DNA of 64,000 nt from NCBI RefSeq assembly GCF_000271485.2, contig NZ_AKVN02000001.1:438001-502000 (forward strand), given 5' to 3'. The notes below the pieces were generated by a model. It was not told where the DNA came from, made no database searches, and saw nothing but the letters and a program-made list of their open reading frames with translations. Positions 34,223-42,861 of this stretch are shown in pieces. The position numbers were made by a program, and so were the translations under genes. Source of the stretch: Pelosinus fermentans DSM 17108 (GTDB taxonomy: Bacteria; Bacillota; Negativicutes; DSM-13327). Positions within the stretch are counted from its first letter, which is position 1; each line of letters opens with the position of its first letter.

Positions 34223-35545
34223 TTGGACCCTGCGTCTATTGTGTGGAATTTATTTCTGGTTATGTTTTTAGTGTTATTAAATGGTTTTTTTGTTGCGGCT
34301 GAGTTTGCTATGGTTAAGGTGCGCAGTACGCGGATTGACACGCTTTTACAGGAAGGGAATACGCGTGCCAAATATGCGAAGAAACTGGTAGACAATCTGG
34401 ACGCCTATTTATCGGCCTGCCAGCTGGGAATTACCCTGGCATCCCTAGGTCTCGGCTGGATTGGTGAGCCAGCGATTGCCCATCTTATTGAGCCGATATT
34501 GCTGACGTTCGGATTTTCAGCCGCTATGATTCAGACCGTTTCTTTTGCAATTGCATTCTCGGTTATTACCGCACTGCATATCGTTCTTGGTGAGCTGGCC
34601 CCGAAGTCGTTGGCCATCCAAAGATCTGCTAGTGTAACTATCTGGACATCGGTGCCGCTCATTGCCTTTTATAAGCTGATGTATCCGGCAATCTGGGTAT
34701 TAAATAATCTGGCGAACTGGATTCTCCGGATGGTAGGCATTCAAGTGGTAAGTGAGCATGAAGCCGCTCATACTGAGGAGGAAATTCGTATTCTCATGGA
34801 AGAGAGTCATCGGCAGGGTTTTATCAATAAGACGGAACTCACGTTTGTCGATAATATCTTTGATTTTGCTGAAAGACATGCCAGTGAAGTGATGATTCCC
34901 CGTACCGATATGGTCTGCTTATATGTACAGGATTCCTTTAGTGTTAATTTAGAAAAAGCGGTGAATGAGCGACTCACTCGTTTTCCTGTCTGCGACCCGG
35001 ATAAAGATAACATCATCGGGTTTGTTCATAGCAAGGATTTGCTTGCAGCGCTTTCGAAAGGCGAAAATACTACACTGCAAGAAATGGTACGGGAAGTCAT
35101 CGCTGTTCCCGAGTCCATGCCCATTAGTGATTTATTGAAACTTTTGCAAAAGAACAAAGCGCAAATCGCGATCGTGATTGATGAATACGGCGGTACTGCC
35201 GGTTTGGTGACGATCGAAGACATATTGGAAGAAATCGTAGGCGAAATCCAGGATGAATTTGATGAAGAGCGGCCAGTTGTCGAAATCCGGGAGGAGAATA
35301 CCCATTCTGTTGACGGCCGTCTGCTCTTAGGGGAAGTTAATGAAGTGTTTGGGCTGGGGCTGGATGCTGAGGATATTGATACTCTTGGCGGCTGGGTGAC
35401 ATCCCAAGTAGAGATGCCACCCCGGGTTGGACAGCAGGTCGACTATGCAGGCTATGCGTTTATTATCGAGGAAGTCGACAACATGCGCGTTAACCGGGTG
35501 CTGCTGCGCAAAATTTCAAATGATGAAGTAGAATCGGCAGAGTAG
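34223..35545 (+). CDS. CNNM/CBS/CorC_HlyC-domain membrane protein (hemolysin family)
   Basis: A 440-residue protein: a CNNM transmembrane domain (about 1-185, with NGFFVAAEFAMVKVRSTRI and LASLGLGWIGEPAIA), a CBS pair (about 205-325, with SEVMIPRTDMVCL and IDEYGGTAGLVTIEDILEEIVGEI) and a C-terminal CorC_HlyC domain (about 345-430). Relatives act in magnesium or cobalt efflux; the hemolysin label is historical. The start is uncertain: a GTG at 34181 overlaps AGGAGG, so the TTG at 34223, which begins the domain, is preferred. It sits directly behind the LysR remnant. Confidence 0.88.
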   Translation: MDPASIVWNLFLVMFLVLLNGFFVAAEFAMVKVRSTRIDTLLQEGNTRAKYAKKLVDNLDAYLSACQLGITLASLGLGWIGEPAIAHLIEPILLTFGFSAAMIQTVSFAIAFSVITALHIVLGELAPKSLAIQRSASVTIWTSVPLIAFYKLMYPAIWVLNNLANWILRMVGIQVVSEHEAAHTEEEIRILMEESHRQGFINKTELTFVDNIFDFAERHASEVMIPRTDMVCLYVQDSFSVNLEKAVNERLTRFPVCDPDKDNIIGFVHSKDLLAALSKGENTTLQEMVREVIAVPESMPISDLLKLLQKNKAQIAIVIDEYGGTAGLVTIEDILEEIVGEIQDEFDEERPVVEIREENTHSVDGRLLLGEVNEVFGLGLDAEDIDTLGGWVTSQVEMPPRVGQQVDYAGYAFIIEEVDNMRVNRVLLRKISNDEVESAE

Positions 35546-35620
35546 CGGCTGCCCAAGGCGGCAGGTGTTGTCCATCTCTTGTGAAAAGCGGACAAGCGTT
35601 CTCATAATCACCGTCCCCTG

Positions 35621-35780
35621 TAATAGGTTCTGGAAGGATTTGGCATATATAAAGAGAAGCTGCCATAATACATTAGTTAGTGAATTTATGGGAAGCTTCT
35701 CTTTTAGTTGATATAGCGATAGAAAAACAATTAAGAACTTATCGGTTTTAAATGGGACAAGGGACCTGTCCCCGTGTCCC
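35621..35780 (+). repeat. Intergenic repeat module, copy G
   Basis: GGAAGGATTTGGCATATATAA, the stem AGAGAAGCTGCC..GGAAGCTTCTCT (35653-35703), TTGATATAGCGATAGAAAAACA, and a core GGGACAAGGGACCTGTCCCCGTGTCCC. Apart from it 35546-35889 holds only about 100 bp of unassigned AT-rich sequence. Confidence 0.88.
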
Positions 35781-35889
35781 ATTGCAGCTATTGAACTAAA
35801 TAACAAATTTACAGCTTGCAATAATATACTATACGTATTTATTTCTTTGATGTATTATTCATGAGAATAACATTTGAGGAGCGTATAGT

Positions 35890-36486
35890 ATGGACATTAC
35901 ATCTTTTTTAATATACTGCGTTATTATAACCTTTACACCTGGACCTACCAACATTGTTATATTGTCGACGGTGCAGGGTTTTGGAATAAAAAAAGCTATG
36001 GAATACACATATGGAGCTACAATTGCCTTTGGTGCCTTACTTGCAATCTCCGCTATATTAAATACCGTGCTTGTGGTTGTAATACCCAAAGTTTTGATTA
36101 TAATGCAGATAATCGGAAGTCTTTATATTTTGTATTTGGCTTATCAGATATATAATATGGATACATCAGGATCAACTGTAGAACAAGTTGCTACCTTTAA
36201 GTCTGGTTTCATTATGCAGTTTGTAAATCCTAAGGTGGTGTTGTTTACAATGACGGTAATCCCAAGTTTTGTTATGCCATATTATACTGAATCCCATATA
36301 TTAACAATATTTGTTGCGGTTATTACCACTGTTGGTTTTTTAGCATTTGTCACTTGGGTACTTTTTGGGGCGATTTTCAAGGAACTCCTACTAAAGTATC
36401 AAAAGCTGGTTAATATAAGTATGTCACTTTTTTTAATCTATTCTGCTATAATGGGGTCGGGACTCGTTGAGATGATTAGGAGATGA
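35890..36486 (+). CDS. LysE/RhtB-family amino-acid exporter
   Basis: A 198-residue membrane protein with about six hydrophobic segments. The early FTPGPTNIVILSTVQGFGIKKAMEYTYGATIAFG (about 15-48) is the family hallmark (TPGPxN.....), followed by LYILYLAYQIYNM and FVNPKVVLFTMTVIPSF. Members export lysine, arginine, threonine or homoserine lactones. The ATG follows GAGGAG. It overlaps the AraC-type regulator gene downstream, so the two form an exporter-regulator pair. Confidence 0.9.
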   Translation: MDITSFLIYCVIITFTPGPTNIVILSTVQGFGIKKAMEYTYGATIAFGALLAISAILNTVLVVVIPKVLIIMQIIGSLYILYLAYQIYNMDTSGSTVEQVATFKSGFIMQFVNPKVVLFTMTVIPSFVMPYYTESHILTIFVAVITTVGFLAFVTWVLFGAIFKELLLKYQKLVNISMSLFLIYSAIMGSGLVEMIRR

Positions 36487-36491
36487 TGGAT

Positions 36492-37268
36492 ATGGAAAAA
36501 TTCATATATAAAAAATCATCAGATATCACTGCGCTATCAGCTAGTTTTACTGATTTCACATATAAAAAGCATTGTCATGAGGAATACGCATTAGGTGTAA
36601 CTCTGCGTGGCATTCAAGAATATAATTTAGATGGCAGTTTACATTCATCATATGAGAATGGGGTTATGCTCTTTAATCCTGAACAAATGCATGACGGCAG
36701 GGCACATGATAGTACGGGTCTTGATTATGTTATGCTATATATTGAGCCAATGCTGTTCTTGGAGATACTTGGGAAAAGAGATATAGTACGTTTTACATCA
36801 CCAATTGTCTATAATCAAGCTATTAGAAAAAGTATCCTAAGCCTTTCAAGTGCAATCCTAAGTGAAAAAGATGAAGCCTTATGCAGTGAGTTGCTCCTAT
36901 CTCTCGTAGATAACTTTAATCCAACTACTATTTGTACAGATTACAAAAAAGATAATAAACGAATTAAAAAAGCAAAGGAAATGATTTATTCTAAATTAGA
37001 AGGTGTACTGAGTCTTGATGAAATATGCAAAGAGCTTGCCATATCAAAGTTCCAGTTTATCAGGTTATTTAATGCTAATACTGGAATTACGCCATATCAA
37101 TATTTTATATTTTGCAAGGTAAATCGTGCAAAGCAATTGCTGGAAAATAACAAGGATATTTACTTGGCTATAGCAGAATGTGGTTTTGTTGATTTATCTC
37201 ATTTAAATAAGCATTTTAAAAGAATTTATGGAATAACAGCATCTGAATATAAATCAAATTTTAATTAA
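36492..37268 (+). CDS. AraC-family transcriptional regulator
   Basis: A 258-residue regulator. The N-terminal cupin-like domain (about 1-150, with KHCHEEYALGVTLRG and MLFNPEQMHDGRAHD) senses a ligand. The C-terminal double helix-turn-helix (about 160-255) has LDEICKELAISKFQFIRLFNANTGITPYQYFIFCKVNRAKQLL and ends SHLNKHFKRIYGITASEYKSNF. The ATG at 36492 lies nine bases after AGGAG; ATGs at 36483 and 36486 are closer. It probably controls the exporter with which it overlaps. Confidence 0.88.
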   Translation: MEKFIYKKSSDITALSASFTDFTYKKHCHEEYALGVTLRGIQEYNLDGSLHSSYENGVMLFNPEQMHDGRAHDSTGLDYVMLYIEPMLFLEILGKRDIVRFTSPIVYNQAIRKSILSLSSAILSEKDEALCSELLLSLVDNFNPTTICTDYKKDNKRIKKAKEMIYSKLEGVLSLDEICKELAISKFQFIRLFNANTGITPYQYFIFCKVNRAKQLLENNKDIYLAIAECGFVDLSHLNKHFKRIYGITASEYKSNFN

Positions 37269-37271
37269 GGT

Positions 37272-37417
37272 GGAAATACCTACGTAATAAACAATTTGAA
37301 GGAAAGACCAGCGAAAGATGGATAGGGCGAATTTTTATCGGTTTTATGGGTCTCCAAGACATCATTTCACAAGGTTTCATCATGCCAAAGCTTTTGATAA
37401 AACTTAGTGATAAATAG
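37272..37417 (+). pseudogene. Fragment of an MFS transporter (TCR/Tet type)
   Basis: An open stretch reads NKQFEGKTSERWIGRIFIGFMGLQDIISQGFIMPKLLIKLSDK before a stop. FIGFMGLQDIISQGFIMPKLLIKLSD matches helix VII-VIII of tetracycline-type MFS exporters, which usually read F...G...I.QG.....L.K..GE. The rest of the protein is missing. It follows the AraC gene directly. Confidence 0.5.
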
Positions 37418-37473
37418 ATAGCAATTCTTAGAATGGTTTCGGAGATTATAGGATATCATGGAAAAGCTGGTAA

Positions 37474-37500
37474 GAGACAACTAACCTGTCCCCGTGTCCC
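37474..37500 (+). repeat. Short REP-like repeat core, altered left side
   Basis: AAGCTGGTAAGAGACAACTAACCTGTCCCCGTGTCCC. The same altered left part (AAGCTGGTAAGAGACAACTAACCTGTCC) recurs at 43823-43850. Otherwise 37418-37700 shows only AT-rich sequence. Confidence 0.7.
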
Positions 37501-37708
37501 ATGCGAGGGATATATTTTGGTATAGAATCGTAAATAGACTCACGTCATGCGGAGTCAGTATCGATAGTTAGGCCATGGGAAAATGGCGCCCAACGGACAA
37601 AGAGTAATATCGGGTACTGATAAGTCGGTATTATACTGACGTTGATTTGCCTATTCATCTGCTTTATGATATAGTATATATTGTAAATTAAATATTTCTT
37701 GGATTTTT

Positions 37709-37742
37709 TGGAGGAGCCTGTTCACAACGGGTTCCTTTTTGT
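37709..37742 (+). terminator. Weak terminator-like hairpin in the leader of the ion transporter
   Basis: GGAGCCTGTT and AACGGGTTCC pair imperfectly around CAC, followed by TTTTTGTCTTTTTA, 40 bases ahead of the start codon. It may attenuate transcription of the transporter. Confidence 0.4.
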
Positions 37743-37782
37743 CTTTTTAGGGGATGATAATAAAAACACAGGAGGGTTAAAT

Positions 37783-39072
37783 ATGGAAAAACAGGCAATC
37801 TTGGCAATTGGTGTATTTTTACTGACCTATTCATTCATTATTTCTGAAAAGGTACATCGTACTATTGTAGCAATGATTGGTGGCATAATCATGTTAGCCT
37901 TGGGGGTTGTTAGTCAAGAAAATGCACTTCACCATATTGATTTTAATACATTAGGCTTACTGGCTGGTATGATGATTATTGTTGCTATAACAGGTGAAAC
38001 GGGATTATTCAAATATGTAGCCATCGTAGCTGCCAAAAAAGCAAAGGGAGACCCCTTAAAAATTCTTTTTTCTTTAGGTATCATTACAGCTGTGTTTTCT
38101 GCATTACTTGATAATGTTACAACCGTATTACTGATGGTTCCAGTAACCTTTAGCATTACCAGGCAGTTAAAAGTCAATCCCGAACCATATCTTATTACCG
38201 AAATAATCACATCTAACATTGGCGGAACGGCTACTCTCATCGGAGATCCTCCGAATATTATGATTGGCAGTGCTGTAAAAGAGCTTTCTTTTATGTCGTT
38301 TATTAATAACTTAGCGTTTATTTCAGTCATAACATTACTAGTAACTCTGGTTATTTTGCTCTTAGTATATCGTAATCAGCTTAAGACTACAGAAGAACTA
38401 AAATCAGGTCTTATGAGTTTGGATGAAAAGGAGGAATTAAAAGATAAAGTCCTCTTAAAGAAAAGTTTAATAGTTTTAGGTCTAACGATTATTGGCTTTT
38501 TTTTACACCAAATCCTTCACTTGGAGTCGGCAACTGTAGCGCTTGGGGGAGCCTTTGTCCTTTTATTGCTTACAAGTAAAACCGATCACGACCTTGAGCA
38601 TGCTTTTAGCCGGGTAGAATGGACTACAATTTTCTTTTTTATAGGTCTTTTTGTAGTAGTCTCCGGGCTCGTCGAAACAGGAATCATCAGTAGTTTGGCT
38701 CAAGTGGCTATAGAGTTTACAGGAGGGGACATTAAGATTACGGCTATCTTAATTTTATGGCTCAGCGCAATTGCCTCTGCTTTTGTGGATAATATTCCTT
38801 TTGTTGCTACAATGATACCAATGATTCAGGACATGGGAACAATGGGTATTGTTAATTTGGAACCTTTGTGGTGGAGCTTGGCATTAGGGGCTTGTTTTGG
38901 TGGAAATGGCAGTTTGATTGGTGCCAGTGCAAACCTTATCGTCGTAGGATTGGCTGCCCAAGAAGGAACCCATATTTCGTTTAAGCGATTTTTTGTCATA
39001 GGATTTCCGATCATGCTGTTATCTGTTCTCATAGCGACTATCTATGTATATATTCGCTATCTAACGATATAA
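37783..39072 (+). CDS. ArsB/NhaD-superfamily ion transporter
   Basis: A 429-residue protein with 10-12 membrane segments of the ion transporter superfamily, to which the arsenite pump ArsB, the Na+/H+ antiporter NhaD and the P protein belong. Conserved stretches are SALLDNVTTVLLMVPVTFSI, TSNIGGTATLIGDPPNIMIGSA (about 150-171) and, in the second half, AFVDNIPFVATMIPMI and GGNGSLIGASANLIVVG. These twin DN..T/P and G..P-N motifs form the substrate site. The start after GGAGGG is firm. It could serve the distant ArsA, or be a sodium/proton exchanger; sequence alone does not settle this. Confidence 0.85.
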   Translation: MEKQAILAIGVFLLTYSFIISEKVHRTIVAMIGGIIMLALGVVSQENALHHIDFNTLGLLAGMMIIVAITGETGLFKYVAIVAAKKAKGDPLKILFSLGIITAVFSALLDNVTTVLLMVPVTFSITRQLKVNPEPYLITEIITSNIGGTATLIGDPPNIMIGSAVKELSFMSFINNLAFISVITLLVTLVILLLVYRNQLKTTEELKSGLMSLDEKEELKDKVLLKKSLIVLGLTIIGFFLHQILHLESATVALGGAFVLLLLTSKTDHDLEHAFSRVEWTTIFFFIGLFVVVSGLVETGIISSLAQVAIEFTGGDIKITAILILWLSAIASAFVDNIPFVATMIPMIQDMGTMGIVNLEPLWWSLALGACFGGNGSLIGASANLIVVGLAAQEGTHISFKRFFVIGFPIMLLSVLIATIYVYIRYLTI

Positions 39073-39193
39073 GCATTGTAATAAGTAGGGTAAGTAGGAA
39101 TATACGGTAAAAATAAGCAATGAAACCACCTGTTGTATCATGACTGTACGAGGGGGAGGGTATCATTGCGACCGTAAGCTGGCAGGATGGGCT

Positions 39194-39213
39194 GCAGTTT
39201 ATGCATAAACTGC
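39194..39213. repeat. Perfect 20-bp palindrome
   Basis: GCAGTTTATGCATAAACTGC, inside the gap after the ion transporter. No gene is clear at 39073-39287; it may be an operator. Confidence 0.45.
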
Positions 39214-39287
39214 TCTGGCGAAGTGTAGTTTATTTAGTCAATACAAGTAGATGAAATGATTACTGCTATGAAGGAGAGGCAAATAAG

Positions 39288-39426
39288 ATGACCGCAAATG
39301 GCATTTTTCTTTTAGCGGTTGGCAATGTTTTGTTTTAGATTTGTACTCGGATTATGGCTTTCCCGTGGATTTTTCGCCTTAAACAAAAAGATTAATTTGG
39401 CAGCTAATATGGGCGAGGGTGTGTGA
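39288..39426 (+). pseudogene. Frameshifted small gene
   Basis: AAGGAGAGG lies eight bases before an ATG, but the frame MTANGIFLLAVGNVLF stops after 16 codons. The next frame continues as RFVLGLWLSRGFFALNKKINLAANMGEGV and ends at 39426. A single base change would join both into a small hydrophobic protein of about 46 residues. The family is not recognised. Confidence 0.4.
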
Positions 39427-39551
39427 TTTCAGTACCGTCGAGGACATCATAGGATTCAAATAAATGTAAATATGCTGAAATGTTGCTGGCTTGCATACAG
39501 GCCATTTTCACATTAGCCTGAAAACTTATTTTGATGCAGAAAGGAGAAATC

Positions 39552-40448
39552 ATGGGTTTTCCAAAATTACTATCACCAAATAAGATTGAATCATTGGAAC
39601 CAATGGGAACAAATTATGCAAATCAAGATGGTAGTGTGTCTCAACGTCTAATTGATTATCACGTTGCAAAGGCAAAAGGTGGATTTGGATTCGTTATCAT
39701 TGAGGCAACCGCCGTCGATCCATGTGGAAAGACCATAGCGAATCAACTTGGTTTGTGGTCTAATGAGCACATTGCAGGGGTTAAAAAAATAGTGGATGAA
39801 TGCCATAAATATGGTTCTAAGGTCTCTGTACAACTTTGCCATGCTGGCAGAGAAACCAACGCTTTAATTACGGATATCCATCTTGTTTCTTCATCTGCTA
39901 CTCCCAGCCCCAAATGTTTGGAAATTCCAAGTGAACTTACAACGGAAGAAGTTTATGGGATCATTCAGAAGTTTGTGGATGCAGCTAGAAGATGCTGGGA
40001 TGCCAGTGTTGACGCCGTTGAAGTGCATGCTGCATATGGTTATTTAATTGACCAATTTCTGTCGTCGCGTATGAATAAGAGAGTAGATGAATTTGGTGGT
40101 AATCTCGAAAACAGGATGAGATTCCTCCTTCTAATTATTCAGGGTATCAGACAGCAAGTTGACAACGCATATCCTATCATCGTTAGAATTAGTGACGAGG
40201 AAGGTTCTAGTGGAGGGTTTAGTATTACTGAAATAAGCACTATAGTCAGGCACCTGGAAGACGCCGGGGTTAATGCTATACTCGTCTCAACAAGGCCTGG
40301 ATATTTAGCTTATTTAGCAGAAAAGATCAAAAAATCAGTTAAAATTCCAGTTATTATAAAGTTCCTGTTATTACCATTGGCAGACACACTGAACCTTATA
40401 TCTCAGAGGATATTTGGCAGGTTGGCAAGGCGGATCTGGTCTAATTAG
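39552..40448 (+). pseudogene. Truncated, frameshifted Old Yellow Enzyme-family oxidoreductase
   Basis: The ATG follows AAGGAG. The barrel is typical to about residue 270: LFSP-like LLSPNKIESLEPMGTN, QLCHAGRE (substrate histidine region), VEVHAAYGYLIDQFLSSRMNKRVDEFGG and NRMRF. Near 40360 the homology moves to another frame, KVPVITIGRHTEPYISEDIWQVGKADLV, and stops, so the FMN-phosphate region GR....A....G..D.V and everything after it are lost. As read, the product ends with an unrelated tail. The enzyme reduces enones or nitro compounds when intact. Confidence 0.8.
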
Positions 40449-40542
40449 GAAAACAATATTATGAACTTTGCAAATAAAAAATCTTCATAGCAAATACGGC
40501 ATCAAAAAATAAACAATAGTTTCATTGCAAGTTTGTTTGAAT

Positions 40543-40575
40543 GGGACAGGGACAGGGCATCTGTCCCCGTGTCCC
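40543..40575 (+). repeat. Short REP-like repeat core with expanded left arm
   Basis: GGGACAGGGACAGGGCATCTGTCCCCGTGTCCC, with GGGACA doubled. Confidence 0.75.
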
Positions 40576-40672
40576 ATAGCTAATTAGTATTTAACTTACT
40601 AACAGTAATAGTGTATACATATTTTACAAGATAAGATTTATCAACACAGTTACAAATTAATATCACATATAG

Positions 40673-40730
40673 AAAAGTTTAAATAGAAGAACTTGAAAAA
40701 GCATCAAGATCTTCTATTTAAACTTTTTTT
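40673..40730 (+). terminator. Strong terminator without an upstream gene
   Basis: AAAAGTTTAAATAGAAGA and TCTTCTATTTAAACTTTTT (18-base arms) with an 18-base loop and a final T8 run. The nearest plus-strand gene upstream is the broken oxidoreductase, so it may close a short non-coding transcript. The rest of 40576-41001 has no gene. Confidence 0.6.
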
Positions 40731-41001
40731 GTATGAAAAATACTTATTTGTAATAATATTCCATCGGATAAATATAATAGTACAGACCATTGGATCCTTC
40801 ATTATTGCAAAGGTCTTCAAGTCTAAGGTGCATCTAAGCTTCAGTGCAACTTGGAAAAGGATTCAAATTGACAATTTCTTATAGCAGTTATAGCAAACGT
40901 TCATGGAAAATCTTTGGAGGTGGTTGATGTACAACCCTTACAGATAACAAAGTAATGTGTTCAAGATACCTATGTGACTCATTATAATATGGAGGTACAT
41001 C

Positions 41002-42351
41002 ATGAAAAAAAATAACTGGGTAAAAATTTCTGCACTGGCCTCATTTTTATTTCTGCAAACGATTTATGCAACCCCTAGCTGGGCTGACCCCGTAAACTCG
41101 ATCGAAGTTACCGATACTGATACCGCTGTGGGTCATAATTCTGATGCAGGTTTTGTTGATAAAATTTTTTGTGATGAAGAAAAAACTAAAAATAATACTG
41201 CGATTGGCTCTAATGCAAAGGCTGCTGTTGGTAATAGTACCGCAATTGGTTCTGGAGCCCAGGCCAATAAAAAAGGTAGCGTTGCATTAGGAGATGGTTC
41301 CATCGCAGATCGTGAAAATACTGTGTCAGTTGGTAAGGTGGGGAAGGAACGGCAAATTACTAATGTGGCTGCTGGTACTCAAGAAACGGATGCTGTTAAT
41401 TTTGGACAGTTAGATAAGAAAGCTGACAAAAGCTACGTAGATGAGAAGGATGCAGCCCTTGATAAAAAGAAAGCTGACAAAAGCTACGTAGATGAGAAAG
41501 ATGCAGCCCTTGATAAAAAGAAAGCTGACAAAAGCTACGTAGATGAGAAAGATGCAGCCCTTGATAAAAAGAAAGCTGACAAAAGCTACGTAGATGAGAA
41601 AGATGCAGCCCTTGATAAAAAGAAAGCTGATAAAAGCTATGTAGATGAGAAGGATGCAGCCCTTGATAAAAAGAAAGCTGACAAAAGCTATGTAGATGAG
41701 AAGGATGCAGCCCTTGATAAAAAGAAAGCTGACAAAAGCTACGTAGATGAGAAGGATGCAGCCCTTGACAAAAAGAAAGCTGATAAAAGCTATGTAGATG
41801 AACAAGATGCAGCCCTTGATAAAAAGAAAGCTGATAAAAGCTATGTTGATGAGAAGGATGCAGCCCTTGACAAAAAGAAAGCTGATAAAAGCTATGTTGA
41901 TGAAAGAAATACGGCTCTCGACAATAGAATTACCAACGAAACTCAGCGTTTAGATTCTCGTATTGACAATCTATCTTCCCGTGTCGATAAAGTAGGTGCC
42001 TTAGCAGCAGCCTTCTCAGCGTTAGCTCCTATGCCTTATGATCCCGCTGGACCTACACAAATATCGATGGGTGTAGGAACTTATAGTGGACAGCAGGCAA
42101 TGGCTATTGGTATTTATCACTATACAAAAAATGATGTTTTATTGAATGCTGGCTTTGCTATTAGTGGTAGTGAAAAAATGGGGCGCGCAGGTGTGACATG
42201 GAAAATTGGTGGTCCTAAAGAAAAAAAAGAATCTAGTGTGAATAAAAAGATGATTACAGGAAATATCAATTCCAATGTGACATTAGGTAATGATCAGCAA
42301 GTAACAGATATAAATATTGGTGTGGCAGATACTGAGAAAAATGCATTCTAG
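41002..42351 (+). CDS. YadA-like trimeric autotransporter adhesin
   Basis: A 449-residue surface protein. Residues 1-28 are a signal peptide (cut after PSWA). Head repeats follow (about 60-110: NTAIGSNAKA, NSTAIGSGAQA, GSVALGDGS), a neck-like TVSVGKVGKERQITNVAAGTQETDAVNFGQL (about 111-135), then ten 17-residue stalk repeats (140-309) with unit KADKSYVDEKDAALDKK, a coiled coil NETQRLDSRIDNLSSRVDKVG, and the membrane anchor (about 333-400, ALAAAFSALAPM to GRAGVTWKIGG). About 45 hydrophilic residues follow the anchor, which is unusual because YadA anchors normally end the protein. It implies an outer membrane. The ATG follows GGAGGT. Confidence 0.93.
   Translation: MKKNNWVKISALASFLFLQTIYATPSWADPVNSIEVTDTDTAVGHNSDAGFVDKIFCDEEKTKNNTAIGSNAKAAVGNSTAIGSGAQANKKGSVALGDGSIADRENTVSVGKVGKERQITNVAAGTQETDAVNFGQLDKKADKSYVDEKDAALDKKKADKSYVDEKDAALDKKKADKSYVDEKDAALDKKKADKSYVDEKDAALDKKKADKSYVDEKDAALDKKKADKSYVDEKDAALDKKKADKSYVDEKDAALDKKKADKSYVDEQDAALDKKKADKSYVDEKDAALDKKKADKSYVDERNTALDNRITNETQRLDSRIDNLSSRVDKVGALAAAFSALAPMPYDPAGPTQISMGVGTYSGQQAMAIGIYHYTKNDVLLNAGFAISGSEKMGRAGVTWKIGGPKEKKESSVNKKMITGNINSNVTLGNDQQVTDINIGVADTEKNAF
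41419..41928 (+). repeat. Ten tandem 51-bp coding repeats
   Basis: Ten units beginning AAAGCTGACAAAAGCTAC or the synonymous AAAGCTGATAAAAGCTAT. Variants alternate (GAC/GAT, TAC/TAT, GTA/GTT), and units 8 and 10 differ in residue (EQ, ERNT). Such repeats change copy number by slippage and set the stalk length of the adhesin. Confidence 0.95.
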
Positions 42352-42361
42352 GGTATGGTAA

Positions 42362-42576
42362 GCATCAAATTGAAGGAGAAGTTACCCATAAAGTAATGTG
42401 TACCCTTTGTCAAAGACAGTAAAAAAAGCCTATGCAGTTTTAAGAAGATGATTCTTGTATTGAGCAGGAGTCATCTTTTTTTATGGGCAGTTTCTCTTTT
42501 GGTTGACATACCGATAGAACGATAATTTAGAACTTATCGGTTTAAAATGGGACAAGGAACCTGTCCCCCCTGTCCC
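42362..42576 (+). repeat. Intergenic repeat module, copy H, split by an IS remnant
   Basis: Left stem arm GGAGAAGTTACCCATAA (42375-42391), about 90 foreign bases, right arm TTATGGGCAGTTTCTCTTTT (42481-42500), then TTGACATACCGATAGAACGATAA and the core GGGACAAGGAACCTGTCCCCCCTGTCCC (42549-42576). Apart from it 42352-42861 holds no gene. Confidence 0.8.
42393..42480 (-). mobile_element. End of an IS3-family element inside repeat copy H
   Basis: On the minus strand the sequence reads MTPAQYKNHLLKTA and stop, the usual C-terminus of IS3/IS150-type transposase OrfB, followed by TTTTTTTACTGTCTTTGACAAAGGGTACA, an IS3-like terminal end. Only the last 88 bp remain. Insertion between the two stem arms of the module shows that the module was there first. 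Confidence 0.5.
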
Positions 42577-42861
42577 ACGTATCGGCATATACAGTTCTTT
42601 CAGGATAACTAATTACGCTAAGATATCAGAAATCTATGCTAGTGAGTTTGTTTAATACCTGCAAAGACAGCATCTACGCCCCGACTGTGAATTTTTCTGG
42701 AAACAAAAGGGGAATAATGATAATATCATAGTGGGCTTCAAACATCAAAAATGAAATCATATTGGTTGATAAATTGATTTTCACATAAAGCCCTCGGCAT
42801 TAAATTTTATGGGTTTTGATGAAAAAGAAATGTATGTATTAGAACAAAGGATGTACACTAC

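Noticed and set aside
40693-40884. 63-codon frame starting in a terminator
   Set aside because: The first codons are the right half of the terminator; composition is that of AT-rich non-coding DNA.
41410-41805. Long minus-strand open frame of repeated hydrophobic units
   Set aside because: It is the antisense of the 51-bp coding repeats of the autotransporter; its regularity comes from the repeats and it has no ribosome site.
41419-41928. Regular repeats resembling a CRISPR array
   Set aside because: Units are contiguous, in frame and translated; there are no unique spacers.
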